64,000 nucleotides of DNA, taken from contig JBHGNT010000014.1 of the NCBI GenBank assembly GCA_043228905.1, positions 682,001 through 746,000 of the forward strand, written 5' to 3'. Numbering within the stretch: position 1 is the stretch's first letter; every line of letters begins with the position of its first letter. The translations under genes were made by a program, and so were the position numbers. Below are positions 34,136 through 46,000 of the stretch, piece by piece. Origin of the DNA: Azolla caroliniana (lineage: Eukaryota; Polypodiophyta). The notes beneath the pieces are model-generated. The model had not been told where the DNA came from. It saw nothing but the letters and a program-made list of their open reading frames with translations, and made no database searches.

Positions 34136-35679
34136 AACGACACTTCGGTGATGAGAGTTGGAGACGCATTCACATCTATCGTAACGACCATTCATATATA
34201 TTGCATGACTAATCCTTAAGCATTGAATATATTGTTTATTGTGTTTGGTTTGACTTGCACTTCATGATAATAATATGTTTTTATTAGTTGCTATATTTCC
34301 AAAAGCAAGAGTTGGATAGCCACGACTTGTACCACATCAATTACCCCCCCCAAAAGCTACTTTCATATGTTGTTTTGCATATTCATTCACATAAAGTTGC
34401 ATCATAATTTCCCAAGCAACAATCACCTAAATTCTCGAGTATATATTTACTTACCCTACAAACCACAAATTAACGAACATCCTTTCCTTCAAAAAACAAA
34501 AGGAAACAAGCATAGTGGGACAAATAAAAAATAAAAAATCCATGTTTGTTAATAGATAACATTACCACACATTATATTAAACACTACGTTTTTATTTAAA
34601 CCTCAAACATGTCCATGTAAATTTCACACATAGAATATGTGTAGCAAATAATAATGGGGAAGATTGCAACATCATCCACTCAATGCATGGATGATGGTTC
34701 CATTATGACGCGCGACCTCGTGCATTGGCTCCAACAAACAATTGTGTGTACACAAATTATGCCATACTTAATCTATAATGCTTCAATTCTTCCATACCTA
34801 AAAACATCCAAATGTGCACCAAGGGAGCACTCGATTTGTTACCTACTAACTGACACTCTTGGACCCCAATGCTTTGAAGCCTAATCTAAAATACACAAGA
34901 CTAGTACCCATCACAAAGGCATCTCTATCATTGAGTGCATGCAAACTTAGGCATTACTACCTTTAGTCCTTTATGAACAAAGGTGTGCTAATTCACCATA
35001 TTTTCATCCACGTACATCAAATTATTGGAGCTCTAGATGCCAAAACGAAGTGCAAGGACACATGGTCCTACATTAAGTACATTTACTTTTGTTTCAAAAG
35101 GGTTTCCTTAACAATCACTTATGTGCCTCAATCATAGCTCAATGCACAAACCATGCCCAAGCATGGATGGAAGACTACACCTCCATGATGCCCCACACCA
35201 CCACGAACAATACTCAATAACTCCTAATTTCCTGATGCTCTTCCAAAGCAAGAATATATATAAATTATAATGATGCATTTGACTATCATTAATCTCCCAA
35301 GCATGAGCATGAGCATGAGGTTATACCTCCTTGATGGCCCACACAACAACTAACATTGATCATCATTTCATATTTGCCATAATGGCCATCTACTTCCAAA
35401 GCTAGAGAATTTAGAACACCGCCTTTCATGGCTAAATTAATTTGTATGGAAACCAAAGTGGTACGATTGGGTGCGTGTAAGTTTGAGTTCTACATGGTAA
35501 ATATTCGCATATTATTTTGAAAAGACCATGTATAGTAAGACGTTGACTTTTGCCCCTTATTTTGTACAAGATCAATTAAATGGCACCATGACCACGATAG
35601 CAAGCTCTCAATGTTGCCATTTGAACTCGGCTTTTCTCTTTCTATTTGACCTAATGATGACCCAAATCATGTCATAACC

Positions 35680-36040
35680 TCGTTCTCAACGTGTTTGTCT
35701 TTAATGGGCAACAACTTCCATGTGTTTGTACTTGAGGAGTTGAACTTTGAACCTATTACTCACAAGTTCAATGTGTGGTTAACATTTAAAATCTCTGCCA
35801 CATAGTCAAAAATTCCTATCGATAACCTTTTTCTCAACATGTTCATCTTTAATGGGGGGAACTATTGCTATTTGTTCGCACTCAAGGATTTGAACTAAAA
35901 AACTATCGCTCACGAGTTAAGTGTGTGGTTAACACTTTAATTTTGTGTCACAAAATTTGATGTTTGATTCAACAAGTCACATAATTTGACTAATAACCTT
36001 TTTCTCATCATGTTCGTCTTTAATGTGGGGAACCTATTTG
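35680..36040. repeat. three-copy diverged tandem repeat, about 150-170-base unit
   Basis: AACCT(C/TTTT)TTCTCAACGTGTTTGTC followed by TTTAATGGG-type sequence appears at about 35686, 35826 and 35995. The first two copies also share TCACAAGTTCAATGTGTGGTTAACA or a variant. Confidence 0.7.
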
Positions 36041-38685
36041 CAATGAACACCTCTTTTGACAATAAAAACATTTACCATTTCACGTGGACATTTCTCTCGG
36101 ACGTTATAGATGTATTTTCATTTGTTGCATCTTTATGAGTATGTTAATTAGATCACAATATTAATAATCAATGCTACATGTGACCTCCAAGAGGTGATCA
36201 TCTTATTTTTGCTCCATGCTATTCCTCTCATTTTCACAAACCCTAATACAATCAAGAAATTCTTTACAAAGAACAAGGCCATTTGCTACTTCTAGTCGGT
36301 GATTTTATCATCCTCGTTGGAACATTTATTGTCAATTTAGAAATTGTCAAATACCCGGTTATCAATGAACATTTTGTTTTGTTACCATTGTTGTACTTCA
36401 TCATCAATGAACTTGTAAAATACCTCAATGTCAACATCTCACCATAAGCTATGTATCTAGTATCCACTTAGATTTGTTGATTGTACAATCCAACATCGTT
36501 TGGTTAAGGGAAGTAGCTTAATTTAAAAGGGAATCCCCACCTTAAGCTTGAATACACGATGACCTTGACATAAAACGTCAACCTCCATGTAAGAAGGGTA
36601 TAGTAACTTTTATTGCTAAATCAAGCTTTTGGTTAGTTCTTACCTTTTGCAATTGGGAAACTTTCCTTAGTTTTTGTCCATCGAGGAATATTACATTAAA
36701 GACTAACTTTATTTATTAGGGAAAATCACCTAAAAATATGTATATGTCAATGCATATTACAAAAGTATGCTTCGTTATTTTCAAAAATTGCAAAACATAT
36801 GACGTCAAAGTTGAGGCTCTAAATCATGCAACAATTAAGCTTTACATAAACTTAGATGGCATAAAGTATACGTAGCTTTAATCCACCTAATCTAAAATTA
36901 AGGATAGTCATAATAAACATAATTCAGATTATTCTGAATGTATATCATAAACTTCATGTGATTAGCAACTTCAACTTTGACCAAGCATAATTTTACTATT
37001 TTGAAAACCGGTGGTGTATACCTTTGTAAATTCTAAAATATGCATGCACATACATGTAAATTTCCCTTATTTTTATTTGTTACAAGGTATATGTCACTTG
37101 TTCTCCTACATGTGTGGTGGTCATTTGAAAAACTTGAATGTGTAGTATCATGCATTACGTTAAGTTATGGTAATGGAAGGGTTGTTTATGTTGATGATAC
37201 AATGATTGATTTGGCAGCACTATGTAAACCATCACAATTAGAGGGAGATGTTCCCACATTTAGCAATGCAATAAGTTATTGACAACGAGGTTCAAAATTA
37301 TTATTTTTGAGTTAGTATTTATTTGCTCAAATCGTCTAAAACCATCGTCGACTCTTATAATGGGAGTTCTTATTTCTATTTTCATCACCAAGGTTCGGTT
37401 CTTATTTCTATTAATAACTCATTCGTGTTAGTTTGACCATTCCATTGAAAACAGTGAGGTTTGCATAAAACATCAAAATCATGTAATCTCATGTGCAATT
37501 TGGTCAATTGTCAAGTTGTCATTTATAAATTATTGATTGGACATCAAATGTTGAGTCTTGTAATCAAGTATGGATCCTTCTATTCAACATCACATATGAA
37601 GACTTGTCATCACACACTCAAGTTCAACTATTGTAATGAATCATAATGTTATATCTTCAAATTCATTTCAAAAGTATTAATGTAGATTGGTTTTAGTAAC
37701 TCCTATGCTTGGAATTGCTTGTGAAGTATTGTATTGAACATGAAAAAAACATTTCAAAAACAAGGTTTATGTTGATTATGTGTTTCTAAAATAGACATAT
37801 ACGCAACAACAAGAAGTGAAGCCTTCAATAAAAATTGAACACCAAAAGAGACAACAATTTCAATATGACTGCTCAGCATACAAAATAAGTGTTTTATACT
37901 TTTGAATTTTTAAAGCCAGAATAATCAATTGATGGCAATACTCAAGAATGTAATGCCCTTGTTATAATACCTCTGTTTCACTCGTTTATCAAATTTAATA
38001 ATACAATGATCGATATTCATATAGCTAACAACAAAATGATGGCACCACATATGTGTGTCAATAATTATCAAGATTCCCCATGTTCATTCCTAGCTTCCAC
38101 TTTGGTGGAAGAGGAAGGAGGATCACAATATCGTATTGCCTAGTCTATAAAAATGCTAAAGTCACACATGTATCTTCATCAGAATACCAACTTCAATCAC
38201 ATTGTTAATCAAATCAACTTCCTCTTTGTATGTGCGCATATATTCGGTGGTACATACATATATTAATACAATCAATTATTCTTTTTCATGTATGTGATGT
38301 GATACACATAGGCAATTATGTATGCCTTTATGGACTTAATAACAATGCTCAAGAAATAATCTCTCATGTGGATGAGAATTAGTTATTAAATTTTTATGCG
38401 AGAAATGCGATCATTTCAACAATTGATTATCACATAATATCACAGGAATGGTCTATCATTTTGGTAATGGGAGTAGATTGTCAATTTGTCATTGAAATTT
38501 GAGGGGCGTTTTCTTCTGGAAAAAAGTAAATGTACTTTCTTCTCTTCTCTTTCTTTTTTTCCGTAAAAGCCATGTATATATTAGAACATCACGACAATAC
38601 AAAAACACATGCTTGACATCATCCTCCATCACTATAGAGAAAAAACACAACCAAAGGCAACATGTCTTAAATGTATCAATGTTTC

Positions 38686-38690
38686 AAAGG
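38686..38690. repeat. target-site duplication of copia B, left copy (AAAGG)
   Basis: AAAGG immediately before the TGTCAAAG LTR end; the same five bases follow the other LTR at 55908-55912. Confidence 0.9.
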
Positions 38691-39146
38691 TGTCAAAGTT
38701 AACGTGTGGAACCATTAGATAGAACTGGCTCAGGCGGATAGCAACAGAGAATAAGATGAAGGTTTAATGGAGAAGCTTAACACAAAGAGTATATACGGGA
38801 GAGACAGAGAGAGCAGAACATAAACTCAATTCAAAAATAACTCTAAAACTCTGTACATACAACGTGCTAAACAACATTATTTATACAAGTCCATAAAGGA
38901 CTGATAGAAGTACTCACAGGTACTTCAATATTACTACGTGCGACTGACACTGACTATAAGACAATGATTACCTAGTAGTCTAGGCTACTACTAGGCTTCC
39001 GGTTCCCGCTCGAATCCGGCTCTCCGATCAGTCTCCCTGATCCGGCCGGTTGTTTCCGGATACCGATCCAGCTCATCCTTCCGGATGTTGATTCGGTTCA
39101 GGCTTATTCAGCCGATCCGGATCCAGTTGAGCTTGCTCGCTCAACA
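38691..39146 (-). repeat. 3' LTR of copia B
   Basis: 456 bases, TG...CA ended (plus-strand reading TGTCAAAG to CTCAACA). It matches the 55516-55907 LTR over most of its length. It keeps about 64 bases (near 39023-39090) that the other LTR lacks. Confidence 0.93.
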
Positions 39147-39160
39147 CTCCCCCTCAAGCT
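39147..39160 (-). promoter_or_regulatory. polypurine tract of copia B
   Basis: On the minus strand AGCTTGAGGGGGAG lies directly before the LTR start TGTTGAG, identical to the tract of copia A at 3191-3204. Confidence 0.82.
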
Positions 39161-39511
39161 CAATTTGAGGTCGGATCGTGGTGTTAGTGTCTGTGGCAGC
39201 TGGTTCTTCTACCCGACTCCTTCTGCCGTCGTCACGCCTTGCTCGCGCTCCTTGTCCGGTCCGGTTCCGTTTCCCGCGACCCGTCCGGTACTGCGCGTCT
39301 TGACCTCCTTGGTCGGCTTGTTTGCTCAACAGGCCCATTTCAGCTCCCTCGCTGTTGCGACTCCGGCGCTTGTTGACCCGTTGGTTCCTTCGTGTTGGCG
39401 TTGACTTCCACTGCGTCCGTGTCCGCTTGGCCTTTAGTTGATCCGGCTTCTCCGAATGTTGAACTAAATTGGCTTCCTCCAATTTGTTCCAGCTTTTGTT
39501 CGAATTGGTCG
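39161..39511 (-). pseudogene. copia B C-terminal extension, distal part
   Basis: Minus-strand frame pieces here (from about 39482) match the end of the copia A extension: [25 protein letters not shown] and a basic Arg/Gly stretch that is read as non-coding after the stop in copia A. The upstream part of this tail lies on the other side of the nested gypsy element, at 49344-49450. Confidence 0.75.
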
Positions 39512-39516
39512 CTCCC
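39512..39516. repeat. target-site duplication of the gypsy element, left copy (CTCCC)
   Basis: CTCCC directly before the LTR start TGTTATTC; the same five bases follow the second LTR at 49339-49343. Confidence 0.92.
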
Positions 39517-39935
39517 TGTTATTCTCTGACCGGACAAGGCCTAACACAAGGTGTCACGGAGACACTTCACCAAAGGGTGATTACGGCATAGGATTATGAC
39601 TCAACGATTACACCGACTTAAGTAGGTTACACGATTAGATCGCTTTTGTTAATTACACGCGTAAGATATAACAGTAAGTACAGAACGGAAATCAACACAG
39701 AAGTATAAACACCATATGCTCTATTAATTATCCGCTGCGATTACAATGGGGTCCGGGCCTTTAAATAGGTTTCCGGCCCGTAGTACAAAACGGTGCCTAT
39801 CGCACCTATTCGGGATCCGTCCGGATCTGGAACGGCATACCGTTTCCAGTCCGTCCGTCCACACTATGCTTCTTTACAACCATACTTAATTAATTCCTTC
39901 ACTCCGTATTTTGGACTCCTTGCCGGCCGGTAACA
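39517..39935 (-). repeat. 3' LTR of the gypsy element
   Basis: 419 bases, TGTTATTC...GGTAACA on the plus strand. On the element strand CTATTTAAAGG at 39759-39769 is a plausible TATA box. It differs from the other LTR at two places: AAAGGG versus AAAAGG near 39574, and CAACGA versus CAATGA near 39604. Confidence 0.95.
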
Positions 39936-39987
39936 CATGGCACGCCCGTGGGACAGTACCTTGTACATCGAACCCTTCTCGGCCCCT

Positions 39988-42957
39988 TCATTGTTCACCC
40001 AAATTGTCCAAAATACTTTGTTCCAGAGTTTCCACTTGTTCTTCCGGTTGTGGTTGTTGCGGCTGTGCTTGCTGCTGCTGCTGTGGTTGCGGTTGGGACT
40101 GAGGCTGCTTCGGCTGCTCTATAGGCGGCTGCTCCGTTTGTTTCTCTGACTCCGGCATCTCCGTTTGACTGCTTCCGGTCCGGTCTCCTTCCAGTAACGG
40201 TTCCTCATCACTGAGGTTGACCGTAACCGGTTCTCGTGCTTTCTCTTCCCGGATCCGGGACCTCTCGTAGCTTTCAAACTGGATCTGCGCCTCCAGCCTG
40301 TCGTCGTCCAGCTGAGCTACAAGTTGCCGGACTTGCCCTAGTTGGTCCTCTGCCAAGGCTTGAAAGTCTTCAGCGAGCTCATCTCTTATGCCGGTGAAGT
40401 CTTCGGAAGTCAGCATATAGCAATCATCTCCCTCCTTCCGCCGGTTCTCTACGTCGGCCCGGAGCAATTGGAGTTCCGCCGCGTTCGTGGCCCACTTGGT
40501 CCACCATTTGACGGACCCGTTGTCAATCAAGCTCTTGGTCTGGTTCAACCAGGCCCGCATGATATCCTGGATACGACTTGCTCCCATTTGCGCTCTACTT
40601 TCCACAACTTGTCGTTCCTCCTTCAACTGCTTGATGAGATTAGCCGTATCCTCCGCCTGCTCTCTGTAGCGCGTCAGCTGCCCTTGATATGTTGTTTGCA
40701 GCCTCTGCAGTACCTCCGCCGCTCTTTCTTTTTCTGCCTGCTGTTGCCTGAGGAGCTCTGTCCGAACCTTCTCCGCCTCTTCCAACCGTCTTCTGGTTTC
40801 CGCTTGTTCATTAGCGTATGCCGTTGCGGTCCGATCAACTGCTTGCCGGAGCTCATCCGTCCGTTCCTTGTGCTCCGTTTGCAACCGTTTATACTCCCGG
40901 TGCAATTGCTCAAATTCCTCCGTTTTTTGTTTAAGCTTGCCGTTGATCTGGCGATGGTTCCGGTCCTCCCGGTCCTTTAGCTGCCGGAGTTCCTCTTTCA
41001 GGCGCTCTATTTCTGTTTCGGCGTTTCTCTGGAGCCTGTCCTTCTCTTGCAGCATTTTCTCCTTTTCCTCCTTGAGCCGGTCGTACGCTTGGTGGCCTTT
41101 TCGTAAGCTCTCCTCGGCCCGGCGTAGATTTTCAGCAGTCTTTTTGAGTTCTGCCTCCGCTGCCGTCTTCAACTCTCTTTCGCGGCTCCTCAACGCTTCT
41201 TGGGCAGCTAGCTCATCCTTTAAGTCCGCAAGCTCTTGGGCTTGTGCCGCATTTCTCTCCGGAACGGTTTCCGTTGCCGGAGTCTGATTACTATGTACAG
41301 GTTGATCTGACACTTTATTCTGTACATTGCCCGGAGTCACTGGTGCTTGGACTTGTGTTGTCAAAGCCAATTGAGCCATTTCCCTTGTGACCCTGTCCAA
41401 GTCTTGTTCAAGGCTCCGGATTCTGGACCGGGCCGTCTCGAGATCTACGGTTGTGACGAGCAACCGTTCGTGGTGCGCTCTCTCCTCCGCCTCTATGTAC
41501 TCGACCGCTCCGGCGATCTGCTCGCCTACCCACCGTAGCCACATGCTACTGGTGCCTTGCTGCTGTACTGGTCGGGTCGGCTCGTTCACTGTGGAATTGT
41601 CTGGCCTGAGTGCCTGTATCTACCGTTCTGGTTCTACTCCTTGGCCGCTGTGTGCGCTGGCTGGGCTCGCCGGCTGTTGAGTTCCGGTTCTCGCCGTCTC
41701 CGGAGCCGTTGGAATGACTTCTGGTATAGAAGTCGACAAGGCCGGTTCTACACGCACCAGTTCCGGTTCCTCCCTTGCGGTTTGCTCAGGTTGAGTTGGG
41801 GGCGTTTCTTCCTTTTGCGGGTCCGAACGCTCCCCCGTTGTCCCGGCGGTACTACTTCTTGACCGTCGTTGGAGGTGCTCTTCTGGCTCCTCCGTTACCT
41901 CTTCCTGGGTAACGGCATGTTTCTGTGCCGTCAAGGGTTCCGGTTCCTTCTGTCCCGGTCGCCGTATGGTTATCTTAACGGGTCGGACCGGTGACACCTC
42001 CTCCAGTTCTGGGAGCCGTTTCTTCCCTTTCGTTGCCTTCGACGCCAGCAGCTGCTGTCGTTTGGACGCGGGCTTCGAGGTGCTTCCTTCCGATAATCTT
42101 GGCCGCTTCTTTGGCTGAACGGTCTCGACCGGCGGCACGAGCAATGTTATCCACTGAGCTACGGCATGCCACAGCTTCCGGCCCTCCTTGCCGTCCTTTC
42201 CTCGTACCATGTCGATTGCCGCGCACAAACCGTCTGCAATCAACACCGGCCAGTCCACCTTGATCCCTTCATAGGTGGCTATGATCATCCCTGCCCGATT
42301 TTTTGGCATGACAGGGGGTCGGGGGTACACGTGGCCGTACTCATGGAGCACTCGAGCTATCTCCCTGAATAGCGGATCTTCGCCGCCCTGCGTTCGATAG
42401 CCTTTGCCGGCTACAGAGTACTCACCGAAATATCGGATGAGTTGCTCCGAGGTTGGGTTAACAATCTGAAAAATACCTCCCTCCGGAAGGCCTGTTAGCG
42501 CACGGATCGCTTCTTCGGTGATGACTTCTGTGTCGAGCTCCTTGATGACCCGGTCGGCTTCTCTGTGCGGTGGTGCCTCCATGATGGTCAAGAACCCATC
42601 CAGTCCGTGTTGCCTGAGCCATTTCCTGGCCGCTTCCGACAGCGTTTGTGGTTCCATGTCTGCTTCGAGGTCGAGGAACGATGGCGAGGTAGAGTGGTGA
42701 TGAGAGTGAGAGCGAGAGAGAGAGCGTTCCGAACGTGGGGGTTCTCTGAGTGCAGGTTCGCGTTTGCTAAGCTTCCACTGCCTTGGTGCTTCTGTGCTTC
42801 TTGGCTCGCGAAAAAAAAAGGTCTCCATGCGTTCTTCTTTTTCTCTGTGCGTCTTGGCGCCTTTTTCGAGCATGCGCACGTCGTGTACCAATTTAGTATT
42901 AAGCAATGTGGCGGCTCTTAAATGCCCACTACGTACCTTTTCGCTCCTTGCTTTCAC
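39988..42957 (-). CDS. extra ORF downstream of gypsy pol, coiled coil, one in-frame TAG
   Basis: One minus-strand frame of about 990 codons with a single TAG at 41622-41620. A conservative start is the ATG at 42657; in-frame ATGs also lie at 42873 and 42828. The first 445-codon part has a globular region (RALTGLPEGGIFQI, YFGEYSVAGKGYRTQGG, PVMPKNRAGM, LWHAVAQWITLLVPP) like that in plant gypsy accessory ORFs. A basic then Glu/Pro-rich region with nuclear-signal-like KKRPR follows. After the TAG comes a long charged coiled coil (roughly 41500-40600) and then a Pro/Gln-rich C-terminus. I see no membrane segment, which argues against a classical envelope. Function is unknown; the position matches env-like or accessory ORFs of plant gypsy and Sirevirus elements. 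Confidence 0.75.
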
Positions 42958-42974
42958 GTCCGTTCTTACCTCGA

Positions 42975-43040
42975 TTTTTAATGATTTTTTTTATTTTTAT
43001 TTTTTTATTATTTTTTTTATTTTTATTAAATAAATGACGG
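42975..43040. other. AT-rich gap between pol and the extra ORF
   Basis: Almost pure A/T, with homopolymer runs, in an otherwise GC-rich young element. It separates the pol stop (43050) from the extra ORF. Candidate roles are polyadenylation, splicing or an internal promoter; nothing in the sequence decides between them. Confidence 0.6.
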
Positions 43041-43049
43041 TATGTGATC

Positions 43050-46000
43050 TTACACATCCGTAGGTCCCTTCGGACCCTTACCGTTTTCCTTACGGGTTGC
43101 CGTGTCTTCCTTCGCCTCTGCTACGGGTTCCTCGTCGTCTTTTTCTTCCATCCGTACCGTTCCCGGTATAGTGCCGGTGGGCTGCATAAACGGGTTATTT
43201 GGCATCGGTCCTTTATAGGGCTTTAGTCTAAATCCGTTGACCCACTTGCCTAGCACTTCACCGGCAAGTGTCCCTAACTGATAGGACCCGTTGTATTCCC
43301 GTGTCAGCCAATACGGGCCTGTCCATCTAAACCGGAGTTTACCCGGCATCTTGCCCATCCTCGTTTGGAATACTAGCACCGGCTTTCCAATTTCGAACAT
43401 CTTTTCATTACCTTTCCGGTGACGGTCAACGAACGCTTTCCGTCGTCGTTGCTCCAGTTCCATGTGTAGGATGCTGGCCAGCCGTTGCTCCTCCAGTTCG
43501 CATAGTGCTGCTAGCCGCCTTTCTTCCGACTCCTTTTCATTCAGCCGTTCCCGTAGTTGGATCCGTAAGCTTGGTACCTGAAATTCCACCGGCATGACCG
43601 CCTCTAAGCCGAACGCTAACCGGAACGGCGTTGTCCGGATACTTGTTTTGTATGCCGTTCGGTACGCCCATAGCGCGCTATGGAGCTTTGTATCCCAGTC
43701 CGTCCGGTTTTCATTGACGATTTTGCGGAGAATGTTCTGCAGCGTTTTGTTGGTGGACTCTGCTAACCCGTTCGCTTGTGGGTAGTACGGTGTACTCCGT
43801 TTATGGACCACGACATAGAACGTTGTTAAGCTTTTGACTACCTGGCCGAGGAAGTGCCCTCCTTGGTCGCTGATTAATTCAATCGGACATCCATACCGGC
43901 ACCAAATGTTCTCGTACAGGAATTTTGCTGTGGATGACGCCTTAGCCTCCACCCATTTAGTGCAATAATCTGTTGCCACGATGACATAACGATTACCTGT
44001 TCTCATTGCCGGTGGCTTGAACGGTCCGACAAAATCCAACCCCCACTTCTGGAATGGCTCTAGTGGAAGTACCGGTTGGTGTGGCATCCGTGCCTGCTCC
44101 GTAGGCTGGCCCATTCGTTGGCATAGGTCACATTCCTTAGCATACTTGACGGCGTCTTTTAACGTTGTGGGCCACCATAAGCCGCTCTGCCATACTTTCC
44201 TTGCCGTTGCTTCCCCGGCATAGTGTCCTCCGGCAACCCCACAGTGTGCTTCCCGTAAGATTACTTGTTTCTCGTCACTACGGACTGCCCGTCTCCATAT
44301 TCCATCTGCTCCCTTGTGGTAGAGAGTGTCCCGTAACAGACAGAAATTGCGGCTCTGCACCGCCAGTCGTTTCCTCTCGTCCCGGTTCATTTCCTCCGGT
44401 GGCAGGCCCGTGCTTAGGAACTGGTGCATGTTTGTCAGCCACCTATCTTCTGATACCACCGTGTCGTCCGCTGCCGTTTCCGGGGTGATACGGAATAACT
44501 CTGCGTCCGGGAATTCATCCGCTACTCCGACGCCTGATTCTCCGGACTCTAACCGGCTCAGGTAGTCTGCTACGGCATGCTGGATACCGGGCCGGTGGAA
44601 GATCTCGAATTCGAACTCCTGCAACAGCAAGGTCCAACGGGCCAACTTACCGGTCAGGGACGCCTTGGACACTAAGTACAGGAGCGCCGAGTGATCCACA
44701 TGAAAGGAGAACTTCCTTCCCAATAGGTAATGACGAAACTTTGTGACACTGTAGATCATGCCCAGGGCCTCCCGTTCCGTAGTCGAATAGTTCTTCTCCG
44801 CTTGGGACAGCTTCCGGCTGGCGTAATATACCGGCCGGTACCATTTGGGCTCCGTAAGTTGCATTAAGGCGCTGCCGATAGCGATGTCGGAAGCGTCCAC
44901 GAACACATGAAATTCCTTGCTCCAATCCGGAGGCTGCACGACGGGTGCTTGCGACAAAAGTACCTTCAGGGCATTGTATGCCTTATCCTCCGTATCCGTC
45001 CATTGGAACGGTGTCCGATGTACCGCGGTGTGTAATGGTGTAGCCAAGTCAGCCAAGTGACGGAGCATCCGGCTGTGCCACCGGATCTGTCCTAAGAATC
45101 GGCTTAGTGCTTTGGCCGTTTTCGGCGCCGGTGCCCCTAGTATCGCGTTTACTTTGTCCGGGTCTACCGCAATGCCCTCCTTACTTACAATGTGTCCCAG
45201 TAAGATTCCACTTGAAACTCCAAAGATGCATTTTGCTGGGTTTAAGCTTAGCCGGTATAACCTACACTTTTCAAGGCATAACCGTAGGTGCTGCAAATGG
45301 TCTTTTCCCCGGCTATAGACTGCAAAATCATCCAGGAAAACCTGCATGAAGGCAGGAATGTATTCGCCGAAGATCTCCATGATGATTCGCTGGAAAGTTG
45401 CTGGTGCCGTTTTTAGGCCGAACATCATTACTTCGGCCACAAACACCCCCCATTCGGTGACGAACGCTGTCTTCTCCTGGTCGTCAGGGTGCATCCGGAT
45501 TTGATTGTATCCGCTGAACCCGTCTAAAAAACTATAAACTTCATGGCCGGCGACGGCATCCAGTACTCCATCCGTGAACGGAAGAGGGAATGCATCCGTA
45601 ATTGTGGCTGCATTTAGTTTCCTGTAATCTACACACACGCGGATTTTACCGTTCTTCTTTGGAACGACGACGATGGGGCTCAGCCACGTCGCTTTCTTTA
45701 CCGGCCGGATGAAGCCCACTCTTAGGAGTTTGTCGATTTCCTCCTTCACTTTGGCGGCGTAGTTGGGGTTCATTCGGTAACGTCTTTGCGCCACTGGTTT
45801 CGCGTCCTTGCCTAAGTGGATCTGATGCTGATATAATTGAGGGTCCAACCCTCGCATGTCTTCGTATGACCAGGCGAATACGTCGCGAAACTCCGTGAGA
45901 AGTTTGATCATCGCCGCTTTATCTTCCGGCTTCATTTCTTTGGCGATGTGTACCGGCTTTGATTCGTCCTTGCTTCCTAGGTTCACTTCGTCGAGCTGGG

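Larger units (their letters stand above)
33350..38685. other. gene-poor stretch downstream of the dehydratase gene
   Basis: The first 200-300 bases are probably the 3' UTR. The rest is AT-rich with frames under 85 codons and no recognised domain. It contains a two-copy repeat (33935-34135) and a three-copy tandem repeat (35680-36040). Confidence 0.5.

Noticed and set aside
40342-41287. Plus-strand frames (212 and 139 codons) over the gypsy extra ORF
   Set aside because: They are the reverse complement of a charged coiled-coil ORF; Leu/Ser/Arg-rich composition is the expected shadow.
39988-41589. Envelope protein
   Set aside because: Position fits, but no signal peptide or membrane segment is visible in the coiled-coil protein.
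42658-42957. Extra-ORF start at 42957
   Set aside because: The codon is GTG and the region up to 42660 includes low-complexity Ser/Arg/His sequence; ATGs at 42873, 42828 or 42657 are more likely.
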